Assembly (NCBI GenBank): GCA_013398295.1
Contig: VZSF01010142.1
Span: 26,934-90,933, forward strand
Reading direction: 5' to 3'
DNA length: 64,000 nt
Source of the DNA: Chionis minor
Lineage: Eukaryota > Chordata > Aves > Charadriiformes > Chionididae
The notes under the pieces are model-generated. The model was not told the origin of the DNA, made no database searches, and was given only the letters and a program-made list of their open reading frames with translations. Shown here one piece after another: positions 47,906-59,650 of this stretch (positions are counted from its first letter, which is position 1; every line of letters starts with the position of its first letter). The translations under genes and the position numbers were made by a program.

Positions 47906-49435
47906 ATTGTAATTCCCATTGCCTCATGGTCTCCTCTTTAAGCCAGCGGTGTGATAGGCCCATACAGGCATGACAGGGTACACAGAAAGCAGTGACAGAG
48001 CAGGAAAACATACAGGGTATTTCAGCATATCAGGAGTAATGGCCAAAAGGGATATGCAGGGCTTCCTCCAAGCTTCAGCTGACACAGAAAGAAACTGTTG
48101 TTCTCATGGTAGAAAGGGAAGCCTATCCCTGGGAATCTGCCAGGGAAGCATCTGTGCACAGAAAGCTATTTTGTGGATGCTGGTGGGCAGCAGCTTTTAC
48201 TCCAGCTGGAACAGAGATCACAGCTGTTTGGGGAGAGGGGGGAATAAGGTTTGGGATAAGAGTGTAGGATGCCTTGCTTGAAAGATGAGGCAAGTACAAC
48301 AGATAGAGATGAAATTGGGAGTTCAGGTTGGAGATGAGGGAAAGTGGTCAGGACATGGGATGGGTACTTGGGCACTCTTGCTTTTTAAGGGAGGCACAAG
48401 AAGATTAAAGCTACCTGTAAGGCTCTCCATGACTGTCCCATCTCACCTCTGAGGAAAGGGCATGTCCAGGGATCCTGCTCAGAGATCAACTAAGGACACC
48501 TTTCTCTCACCACTGATACCAAACAGCTGCTCCTGTTTGGGACACAGCATAATTATGATAGATGGATAATTTTGTTTGCCTCCCTGCAGAACTGAAATTT
48601 ACATTATTTAACCCTGTCATTTTTGGCAGCAGGTTTTACATCCTTCCTTTCTTCTTTCCTTCCTGTAGAATATTTTTAGAAGATTCTGCAATGCTGACTT
48701 GCAGCCATAAAGTGATGGAAAAGCCACCATGTGTAGATTCTGTGCCTTGTAGACCCAGATGTAGATTCACATGTAACTGCATTATTATTCTTTCTTTTTC
48801 TGTAGCAATTCTATCAGGACTAACAGAGATTGGAATGATAACATTTCAAGTATGCTAAAAATAAATTATTGGATATACATATATTTGTATAAGCTGTGCT
48901 TCCTCTTTGCTCATAAACAAGATTTTGAGTGTTAATGGTAGCAAGAAGTAGAAGAAGCTACAGGTGAAATGTCAGATCCCACTTTTACCTTCATCCTTGC
49001 AAACCAATTAGTTTTGCTCTGTGTTCTAAAGTTAATTAGGATATAAAATTAGCTGTGATCTTCCTTATTCTTCATTACTGCTAGCTCCAAGGCTAGTTAC
49101 TACTAGCTCCATCCCTGCCTTGAGGAATCAAAGTGAGGAAGGAGGATAGAAACAATGATCTGAGAACCCCAGTAAATTGGGCTCATGGAAATGAACATGC
49201 TGGGAATTCCATTGTCCTGTCTCTGGCACTGTCCAGCACTGGCTGAATGGGGACAATGAAAACCAAGACACTGACAAGGGACAATTTGTTCTCTTGCGCA
49301 TGATGACGAATGGTTGGTGCGTAGTCCTCACTGTGGAGAATCTTCTGACCTTTACTTCACTCCTTTACTTCCAATGTGTATGGACATTGGAAGCAAGGAC
49401 GGGCAACATGAGAGCACTTACAGTGGTGCTGTTCA
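47906..49435. other. Unique non-coding DNA
   Basis: No gene or repeat recognised. The 98-codon frame at 48562-48858 has no family signature. Confidence 0.5.
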
Positions 49436-51441
49436 CAACTGCAGAGAGAGAAAATTCATGAGGCCAAAGCTTGATTAGAGTTCAAGCTGGCCAGCACTGT
49501 GAAGGAAAACAAAGAGGGCTTTTTAAAATATGTTAACAGGAAAAGGAGGGTCGGAGATAACATTGGTCCGCTACTTGATGAGGTCAGTCACCTCACAAAT
49601 AGGGATGTAGGCTAAGCAGAGATGTTTAATGCCTTCTTTGCTTTTAACTTTAACACCAGTAATGTGCCCTGGGATCCCTGAAGCCCTGTGTTGGAAGTCT
49701 ATGACTGCAGGGGTGATAAACTCCCAGTTGACTGATCTTGTTCAAGACTTGCTTCTCCAGCTGGATGCGCATAAGTCTATGGGGACTGATGACTTTCATC
49801 CCAGGTACTGAAAGAGCTGGCTGACATCTCTCTCCATTATTTTCCAATGGTCTTAAGGAGACCATTGGAAGTCTGGAGAAGTCCGAGTCAACTGAAAGCT
49901 GGCAAATATTGTCCCAGTTTTCAAGAAGGGTAAGAAGGAAGACTCTGGCAATTACAGGCCTGTCAGTCTCATTTCTGTGCCTAACAAAATTATGGAGAAT
50001 GCTTGAGAGACAATGCAGTCATTGGTCATAGGCATGGGTTCATGAGGGGAAAGTCCTGCTTAGCAACTTAGTTTCCTTTTATGACAAGGTCACCCATCTA
50101 GCCGACTAAGGGAAGCCAGATGTGTTGGACTTGGATTTTAGCAAAGCTTTTGATACTACCCCTCACAGTATCCTTCTGGATAAAACCTCCATCACACAGC
50201 TAGACAAGTCCATAATACGATGAGTGAGCAATTGGCTGATGGGTTGGGTTCAAAGAGTTATAGTAAATGGGGTTACATCAGGCTGGTGGACAGTCACCAG
50301 TGGGGTTACCCAGGGCTCAATTTTAGGGCCAATGCTCTTTGGTGTTTTTATAAATGATCTGGACATAGGAATTGAATGTACATTAAGTAAGTTTGCCAAT
50401 GATACCAAACTAGGAGGAGCTGTGGACTCCTCAAGAGCACAGAGGCTTTACAGAGAGATCTGGATAGACTAAAGAGCTGGGCAATCACCAACTGTATGAA
50501 AGTTAACAAGATGAGGTGCTCTCCTCGATGAATTCTCCATCTGGGACAAGGTAATCCTGGTTATACATACACACTGAGGGATGAGAGGCTGGAGAGCAAC
50601 CCTGCAAAAAGAGACTTGGGGGGTTTGGGTTGATGGCAAGTTGAATATGAGTCAACAGTGTGCCCTGGCAGCCAAAGGGGCCAACAGTGTCCTGGGGTGC
50701 ATCAAGCACAGCATAGCTATCCGATCAAGGGAGGGGATTGTCCCACTCTGCACTGCACTAATGCAGTCCCACCTCAAGTACTGTGGGCAGTTTTGGGCAC
50801 CTCAATATAAGAAGGAGATCAAATTATTAGAGTGTGTCCAGAGGAGGGCAACCAAGACGGTGAAAGGTCTTGAGGGCAAGACTTACAAGGAGCAGCTGAG
50901 GTCACCTGGTTTGTTCATCTTGGAGAAGAGAAGGCTGAGGGTTGCCCTCATCACAGTCTACAACTTCCTCAAGGGTGGTAGAGGNTCCAGAGGAGGGCAA
51001 CCAAGACGGTGAAAGGTCTTGAGGGCAAGACTTACAAGGAGCAGCTGAGGTCACCTGGTTTGTTCATCTTGGAGAAGAGAAGGCTGAGGGTTGCCCTCAT
51101 CACAGTCTACAACTTCCTCAAGGGTGGTAGAGGAGAGGGAGGTGCTGATCTCCTCTCTCTGGTGACCAGTGATAAGACACAAGGAAACAGAATGAAGCTG
51201 CATCAGGGAAAGTTCAGATTGGACATTAGGACATTAGTTCCTCACTGAGAGGGTGGTTGGTCACTGGAACAGGCTCCCCAGGGAAGTGGTCACAGCCTGT
51301 CAGAATTCAAGGAGTGTCTGGATGATATCTGGATCATATCTTTGTGATATGATTTGGTTTTAGGTAATCCTATGAGGAGCAGGGAGTTGGACTCGGTGAT
51401 CCTTATGGGTCCATTCCAACTTGAGATATTCTATGATTCTA
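49436..51441 (+). mobile_element. CR1 LINE, longest copy, most of ORF2 RT retained
   Basis: About 2 kb of plus-strand CR1. The order of motifs follows the ORF2 protein: KYVNRKRRVGDNIGPLLDEV (about 49530), a [17 protein letters not shown] part (about 49925), LDFSKAFDT (about 50135), then an open frame 50224-50472 with VTQGSILGPMLFGVFINDLD and FANDTKLGGAV, followed by the C-terminal region to a tail TATTCTATGATTCT. The catalytic pair normally FADDT is FANDT here (50391-50409), so one catalytic aspartate is lost. Several in-frame stops and frameshifts separate the blocks. ORF1 and the endonuclease are missing. A 148-bp block is duplicated around N at 50985. Dead element. Confidence 0.95.
50837..51133 (+). 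repeat. 148-bp direct repeat separated by one N
   Basis: 50837-50984 and 50986-51133 appear identical and sit directly either side of the N at 50985. It is the same pattern as at 32854-33106, so it is most likely an assembly overlap. Confidence 0.92.
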
Positions 51442-53254
51442 GTTCTTTCACTGTCATGCTGGTTGGAAAATCCTCAGTTAAGTCTCAACTGCTCCATTTT
51501 ACAGCAGAGAATAGGATAAAGAAACAGAGCATGTCATCACAGTCACATCATGAAAGAGAGAAAGGAAGAAAGAGTGAGACACATATTCATGTCACTAACC
51601 ACTCCTGGATAACAATATGTACGGACTGTTTAGGGTAATTAAGTTCCAAGCATCTCTGAAACGACTGTTTCAATACTCTACTAAAACTATGTCGCATTAA
51701 TTTTCATTATGTAATTACAAAGTGCAGAGCTCTATTCATAACACAGCAATGCTGTACTTACTTTTGGATGGATTTTGGATGAAATTTTATTATTTAAATC
51801 ACTGTCAGAATTATCAGTATTTATTTTTTTCATCAGTGAGTAGGTCTGATTTTCAAGAAGTGGCTGAATAGCTGAAGACACAAAGAGATGTTGTAAGGTT
51901 AATATAAATTCTAGTTTTAATGATTTATATCAGATTTTGAGGTGGGGATAGATGTTTACCTTTCCAAGTATTTATTCTGGAAAATACATACATAATGCAA
52001 ATCACTCCTTAGCTTTTTCATTCCTCCAACATGGAGAATATATTACATATGGGTTTACATACTGTATGAAGGGACCAGAAAACTCCAAGATTCATTGCTT
52101 TTTCCTCTTATCTGCTATAGTCACACTGAAGTTAGGCTTCAGATAAAGTTGAGACTTATATTTTGCTGGACAGCCATTAACTTAATGTATATTTAGAATC
52201 AGTAGAAAAGTGCAAGGACATTCGTTGTATTTTTTAACAATTGTAAATAGTCAAATCCATGTATGCATATTTGATCATATGTATATAAAAAAAAAATTAA
52301 ATTCATACTAATTCCTATCATGTTTGGAAACAACTTTAGTATTGTACTAGACCATAAGTTGGCAGGGTGAAATTGCTGAATATGCAATGATCAGACACCT
52401 TCAGAAAGAGGCATATTGTAAGAGAGTGGGTTTCTGGACCACTCAGAGTAGAAGACACAATTGGGTGGAAGTAGATTAAAATAAATGTGTACTTCAGAGT
52501 AATGAAAGACTTTGCTGGATATCCTTTTCTGTCAAAGAAACTGCTATTAAGCATGGAGAGTTACTAAATAGTGCAGTACTTACTAAACTTGCCAGCCCAC
52601 GCAAGACTTCTTATCTCATATAGTCATCTGATGGTTCAAATACCCCTTGGACTGCCTACTCTTACATTCTTCTGGGTCTCACAACTTGGTTGGGAGGGAA
52701 TTTTTAATGTTTGATTACTGGATGTGTTAAAAAGTGGAGCAGTGCTTTTATTGCCTAATGGGAAGGATGACTGTCATCAACTTAAGATTTAAAATTCTTC
52801 CAAAGATGGTATTAAGACATCAGATAGATACTCAAATTACACATTTTTTGTGTCTCACTGTAGAGAGACAGCCTGTATTACAAAACAGTCCATATAATAA
52901 GGTTTCCTGAGAAACTGTTATTTCTCTGTCTGTAATTAGAACTCTGTTAAATAAGGGAAATTGTAACTTTTAACCAAGAGCAAAATTTTTGCCCCAAGAA
53001 GGAGCAGTCAGTTAGGGGTAGTCAGCTTTTATTAGAGGAGCTCCTGTAGCAAGAGACCTCGTCTATCGTGGATTTGTCTTCACACCCTTTTGATACAGTT
53101 ATTAAAAAAAAAAAAAACTAACACAACCCAGAACAGTTTGGCCAATGAATTACATCTATGGTATGGAATATTCCATTGGCCATTCCATTGTTTTGTATAC
53201 ACTCCTCCTCAGCTTCTATAGGAAGCTGAAAAATCATTGAAAAACCTGAACATC
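51442..53254. other. Unique AT-rich non-coding DNA
   Basis: No gene or repeat recognised. An A run lies around 52287-52296. Confidence 0.5.
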
Positions 53255-53349
53255 ACTTAGCAACAACTAACGCAATATGCAGTATTGACAGTACTTTCAC
53301 AGCAATCACTAGAAAGAAAATTAACTCTTTCCCAGCTGAAACCAGGACA
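53255..53349 (-). mobile_element. ERVK-type LTR 5' (U3) fragment
   Basis: On the minus strand the segment begins TGTCCTGGTTTCAGCTGGG, then AAGAGTTAATTTTCTTTC, the typical start of bird ERVK-type LTRs. Related but eroded sequence (TTAGCAACAAC on the plus strand) continues to about 53255, and the rest of the LTR is missing. It is the same broad LTR type as the solo LTR at 39412-39993, but with a better-preserved start. Confidence 0.78.
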
Positions 53350-56300
53350 TATGGAATTATAATACTGGGTGTTCTGTTGTCTGAGGTCCTGATCTTGGTG
53401 GTGACTCTAAGAGGGACAATTTCTGAGCCTGTCTCGTACTCTTCACTGGTGTCAGCACAGCATCTCACAAGCCTGTGGGGATGTTAGGAGCCCTGAATAA
53501 ACCACTTAAGGGACCTAAGAAGTATCCAGAAATCCCATTCCCTATGGGTGAAGTGCTGAAGAGGTGTAGCAAGCTAATTATCACTTGAAGTTTGGTAACG
53601 TAATAAACCCTGCAATAGGGTTATATGGTTAGAGCAGTCTTCCCCCACAGTTAAGAATAAAAACCATCAGTGTGTTCAGACAAAGTAAAGAGGTCAATAA
53701 ACAGGTGGGAAGCAGTGGTTGGAGGTGTGTGTTTGGAGAGTAGGCGAACAGGGAAGGAGAGGGGAGAGGGCAAGCTGCTCTTGTTCATGTGATTAGCTTT
53801 TTCATCATTGTTGAGCCTGTGGGCTGCACTACTTCATTCTCCATCCTCCGCTCTCATCAAGATTCAAAGTTTTCGATCAGAACTGTACCCTGTCTCCTTT
53901 TTTATCGGGCAGCTGAAACCTGTGATTTCCTCATGGGAACTAAAAGCCAGAACCAAAAAAAGATGTGCCACCAGCAACAGGCATATCCCCTGCTGATTCA
54001 CTGTATCGCCAACTTTCCCATGTCCCTTTCCATGCTCCTTCCCATACTGTTTGGTCATGCTGGCTCTTAGTAGAATTAGACCACCAAATCTGCACAAATG
54101 GTGATGTACAGACGAGATGGTACAGCAAGCCCCAAGACTGATAAACTCTCCAGCACACAGAGCCGTTCACTTTGCAGTGCAGTTCCCCTCTGCTTAACTA
54201 AAAGTCATACTCCCTAGTCTTTTTTCCACCCTGCCCCTGTGTTTGCCCTTTCTAACTGGTCTGTTGCCTTTATTCTGTCTCCTGTGGTCCTATTCTAACT
54301 TCCCACTAAAGGCGGTGCAATATTTTTGCATGATCTTTGGCATATTCCCAGCCATTGAGATTACTCCCTGTACTTATCCCATGTATTTTTCATCTTCTTT
54401 TACTATCTTTCATCACACAGTTTTTAATTGGTGAATAAAGCCCCAGGCTACATAGGCATGCAAGACCCATGTGTTCAATTTTTACTAGCTATCTGTTAAA
54501 GCCTGATCTGGATATATCCCATCAGGATCTGGATATCCTAATCTGGATACCCAGATATCTCACCCCTTCATCTATGTCAGGCTCCAGAAACTTTGTGGCA
54601 GACTTCAGTCTTTCGTTGGTTCTTTAGGGGGCTGCAGGCAACTCTGTCATTGTCTAGCTATTTATCAGCCACAGTCTCAAGCTTGGTATTACTTCAGCTG
54701 CACAGTCATAATAAACAGCCTTTATGATTTTGCTGCCTGCGTGGCACCATTTTAGTCTTCAACTAAGCCACTCCTAGAAAGCAGATCTGTTTCCTTCTCC
54801 TCATTCAAACTTACCAGTCACTGTGGTGTCGCTGAATTTAATTTGGGCTTCACTTTCTTCAGATGCAATTTTCTGATGTTACCATACAACTTTTTAAATC
54901 TGTGGTTTCATTTTTGAGCTGCAGCAACTGAAGCATATGATAAATATGCACAGATTACACAAAAATTGCCTCTTTTATTCTCCATTCTCCATCTACTTAT
55001 CAATCTATGATGCAGCAAATAACATATATGCATCCTCGTTATTTCAGTTGTTTAAAACATTTCTGATCTTCTTTCTGATCATCTACCTACCTCCTCATTT
55101 TGGGCTAGTCAGTACTTAACATCAGCCCAAAGAATTGAACTATAATAATACCCAATGAAATAAGTAAGATTTTTAAAAAATTGCAGAGGGGAGGAGGGTT
55201 GCAGTAGCACTTGAGAGTTTCTGCCATAAAATATGGCCCACTTGTCAAAACTGGTGGCCACTTGCTTGCACAAACACAGGGAAAAAAGCTGGTACCTGCC
55301 TCCTCAAAATAAAAACTAAGGATGGGATTCATCTTCTCTAACTTCAGTAATCTGAAAGCTAAGGCTCAGACTAAGCTAGTAAGAGACAGACTACATCCTC
55401 AGAGGACAGTCCATCCTATTCTAAACTAGATGTCTAAGGAGCGATGAACGAACCATGAGGTACCATTTGGGTCACTGTCTTTCCCTATGGATAATAGATG
55501 GCTAGATGACAAGCCTGAACAACACGCTCAAGAGCAAGATGGGTAAAGTTAGATAGATGAACACTATCTCAAGAGCCTAGGCATCTGACATCCTTAACAT
55601 TCACTGGTTATTATTTTCATAATGTTCTATCTGTGAAATTTAGTGTTTCCCATAATTCAGTGTAAAAACCCATGAAAATTCTTTGATAATCAGCTTTCTC
55701 CTGTTGGTTCAGGAACAGAGCAATACAAATTAGAGGAGCTCCTGGTAAATAGTGCTTCTAGTTACTCAGTTTGTCCAGCTCCTGAACAGTGTCATATTAA
55801 TAAAGAAGATTTTATCTTAAAATTGTTATCTACTTGTTTGATCCCTAGCTCTAAGCACTAATATATTTTAAAGCTACAGTACTCCATAACGTAGGGGCAA
55901 CGCTGCACTACAGAACAGTAACCATCAGCTTTGGTTGTTTCACACATATGGGCACGGTGACTTCTCTAGCCAATAATAAAAGCACCTGCCATCCCCTCAA
56001 GGAATAACATTTGACCAGCTTTACGTTCTCTAACAAGCAATGCAGGTTTTCTGGTATTTACAGAGCTTTTTATTTTGTTTGTTACAGAGTTTGTTTGTCA
56101 GCAAAGAAACAAAATGTTACTTTCAGTACATTCACCTAAGTAATACTTAGTTCCAGCTGGTTTAGTCCATTTTTGTAATGTTCTGGAAAAGAAGGTTATG
56201 CAAGAGGAGCAGAACTTTATTTTGACCTTAGGGCATTATAAAATATTATATAAAAGATAGATATGGACTTGTCAGAGTCAATTAAGAAGCTGTGTTGAAG

Positions 56301-59300
56301 TTAGAAGGCTCAGCTGAGCTGATAGCCAACCCACACACAGCAGTGAGTCATTTTTGCCCCATCGCCAACGAAAGCACACACATCAGGCATGCGGAGAGTG
56401 CGTCATGCACATCTAGCCAATGGGTGTAGCTCTACTTCTGGACAAAAAAAAAAGTTACTCATTGCACTTAGCTTCTCCCAAGACTCCAATACTGCATGGC
56501 CCAGGATGCCACACTGACATTTCACAAAGAGGACCTAGTTACTCTTGTTCTGCTCAACCAGCGCAGTTATGCATAAAAGCATCAGCCAGAGAAAATAAAA
56601 AGAATGTGCAGGGTTGCTGCTTCCAATTGAAATGCCTCTGCGTAAAACCTTTACCAATTCAAATGAGTTATTATTTAATATTTAAAGTAGACAAATAAAA
56701 CCGTATTTAATGAGTGTGCAGAGCGCAGCAGAACCCCAGGGATCTGGACATAAGTAAACAGAGTATGTGATTGCCGGGGTGCTTATCAACAAAAAGGCCA
56801 AACCGATGTCATAGTCAACAAGAGAGGCTTGATTCAGTTGCCCACACAGAGACATCTGATGTCATTTAAGATGTGACAGGGTGCCTGCTGCAGCCACCCA
56901 AGGCTGGCACAGGACCTGGAAAAGGCCTGTAACCAGCAGTTAGGCAGAAGACTTAACAGCATCTCAAATCCTACTAGTTGTTGATGTTTAGGGAGCTAAA
57001 CTGATTCCTAACAGCACGTGGAGGCTCCTCCTATAAACAAATACATGCATTTGCAGTGATTAATTTTCAGGTAGCTGAAAACAGAAACCAAACCCTAAAT
57101 GATGTTGCCTGGCTCCCTCTGTCCAGCCTCATCCTTCTGCCCCCAAGGTAGGAGTCTTGTCCAACTGAGATCCTCTGGGACACCTGACACATTTGCACAG
57201 AATTGGCGTGTAGAACCCACATGCTTCTGCCAAAGGAACTGGAGGTCAAAGGTGATCTCAGGTGGCCCTAGACACCCATTTTGAAACAACTGAGAAGTTT
57301 TAAGTGTCTAAGTTCCTATTATAACCAGTGAACGAACTAATAATAATAATCAATGAATGAACAGTAGAGTGAATGTCGTCTACAGAGCAATTTAGTGATG
57401 CCTGTGGTAGGGTGAGCTTCACTGCCCTCTGGGCTTCTTTGCTTGCCATGGGAGCTCAGACTCTTAGTTCATCTCTAGACACCTACATTTAAATCTCTGC
57501 CTCTGGAGCTGCATCCCACTTAATTTCTGTGTTGCATTTCCCCAAATACAAATGAGGATAGTAATAGTTGCCCTTTATCAGTGGCACTGTGGGAAACATT
57601 CATTAGCACATCAGAAGTACTGCTGCCATGGTACCATCAGTGCAGTACCATTAGCACCTGATTTTAACCGAATTTTAATTAATTTTGACTGAAGTGGGGT
57701 CCTCTTTGGACGGAAAAAGAGAGCACAGTCTAATGGAGAGAATGAACTGGTCCAAGAAAAAGGAGGTCTTGAATCTGTCCCTAACTCCTTTCTAGTTATA
57801 AACAGAGAGTTTTGATGTCTGTGGTCAGCAAAACCACCGGAGATCATAGGCATGACCCATACTGCCTGCATCTGAAAGGAATACTGACCCAGTCCTTCAA
57901 GCATTAAAGACTAAATTTCTTGGGAATAATGCATAACCCTGATAATTAATGTCATACTGACTAACTAATAACTTAGGGGTCCTGATTCTGAATCTGACCC
58001 TGCACAACATCTAGGAGCCTGGTTAGCATAAATTTCTCCCAGCTAGAGACACCCACATCTCAGCTAGGCAATAGAGGGGTGTTTCCAGGTGTTTCTAGGG
58101 AATGATTCGTGTGACCTATTTTAGACATCAAATCAGAATGAGATGAATCGTGGCCTAGAAGTGCCTTGGAATTGACTATAGGTGGAAATAGGGGTGACTA
58201 ACTCAGGTGTGAATGTCTGCAATGCAAACACTTGGAGGTGGTCAGATGAGTCCTGCCTCCACGGACTAGAAGAGTTTGCAATCTAAGCATGGGGCAAGAA
58301 AATAGACAGGAGAGAGTACAAAAAACATTAGAACACAATTAGTCATCCTGATAGCTACTGGTGTAAAGGAAAATTGATCAATCTTTAATTGCATCCATCC
58401 TTCTTTTGAAGAATGGGATTTATGAGACTTTTCCCTTCCCTCATGCTTTTTCTGGTCAAGTTATATCAGTCAGTGGCAGAATTTCCTATGGAATTCAGGG
58501 AACCTAAGCATCTATACCAAGATTTTGGCATTATTAACAACAAATCTGAGCATTTAATGTCATAGCAGTTTGGATGCTAATCCTGATCCCTTCAAATATC
58601 ATCAGAAGGGAGATAAAATAATAAATAAATAAATAAATACAAAAGGAAAGCTATGAAAAAAGCAAAAAATTGTAAAATTTTAAAAGCAGCAATCGTATAT
58701 CCTATCAGGACCATAACTTTTTGATTGCTACTACCAGGTCTTGCGAGGGTACAAAGTTTTTCACAAGTTTTCTAACATAATAATTAAGTAATTTAGAAAA
58801 ATAATGTTTTTGGTCTTTTTCCTCAGACTGTTTATTTTCTACTTGTGCATAAAATTTGGATATCACTGAAGGATTCTCCTCACGCTGAGAATGCACTAGA
58901 TGTTCATAAAGATGTCTCTAATAGTATTTTCTTTACTCAGACCCATTGAACTTTGGGGTTTTTGCCAGAGGATCCATGGAAAATGCTTGCTGATCACTGT
59001 GGAGGTGGCCACATACTTCAGTTTAAGCTTCAGTCAATGGAAGGAAGGTGCCACAGTGACTGACAATTTTTGGAAGGGGTTGGGGGAAGAAAACATATGG
59101 CGACCCAGAATGTGAAGACTGGCCAAAAAAACAGGCTGATGATCAGGATGTTCTGTAATCCAGTCAGTCACCACTGCTAAACTACAGCCATTGTAAACTC
59201 TTGCTCCAAGAGCTGAAGGTTTTATCTCAGTTTTCTTTATTTCTGCAACGTGACTACTTCATGGATTCGGAAGTGAACATTGCTCCTGTTCCACCTTGTG

Positions 59301-59551
59301 AGTAATGCTCCTTTTCTTCCTGCAAATATCTATTTTACCATCTTGTCCTACATTTGTGTGGCAATTATAAAAGGAAACTTGTCCCTGCATTATATTCTAG
59401 GTATTATGGAAATAAATAGAATTCTAAGTAGTAGCAGTTTGTTTTCAATAGAAAATATGGATCGCTGGTGACAACTGAGAGGTTGTCTAGGAAATAGACT
59501 GGATCAAAACAAGACACAGGTACTCTGAAATATGCTTGTTTGTCTCGTCTA
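53350..59551. other. Unique non-coding DNA
   Basis: No gene or known transposon in 6 kb. An AAAT/TAAA simple repeat lies at 58614-58639. The repeated words GATCTGGATAT around 54500-54550 look like local slippage. Frames of up to 97 codons have no family signature. Confidence 0.5.
58614..58639 (+). repeat. TAAA microsatellite
   Basis: ATAAAATAATAAATAAATAA-type sequence of about six tetranucleotide units. Confidence 0.8.
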
Positions 59552-59650
59552 ATCTCATCTCATCTCATCTCATCTCATCTCATCTCATCTCATCATCTCA
59601 TCTCATCTCATCTCATCTCATCTCATCTCATCTCATCATCTTATCATCTC
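59552..59650 (+). repeat. ATCTC pentanucleotide microsatellite
   Basis: About 99 bp of the 5-bp unit ATCTC (equivalently TCTCA), with CATCATC interruptions near 59591 and 59635 and a decayed right edge of CTTT-rich sequence. Likely length-variable between individuals. Confidence 0.95.
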
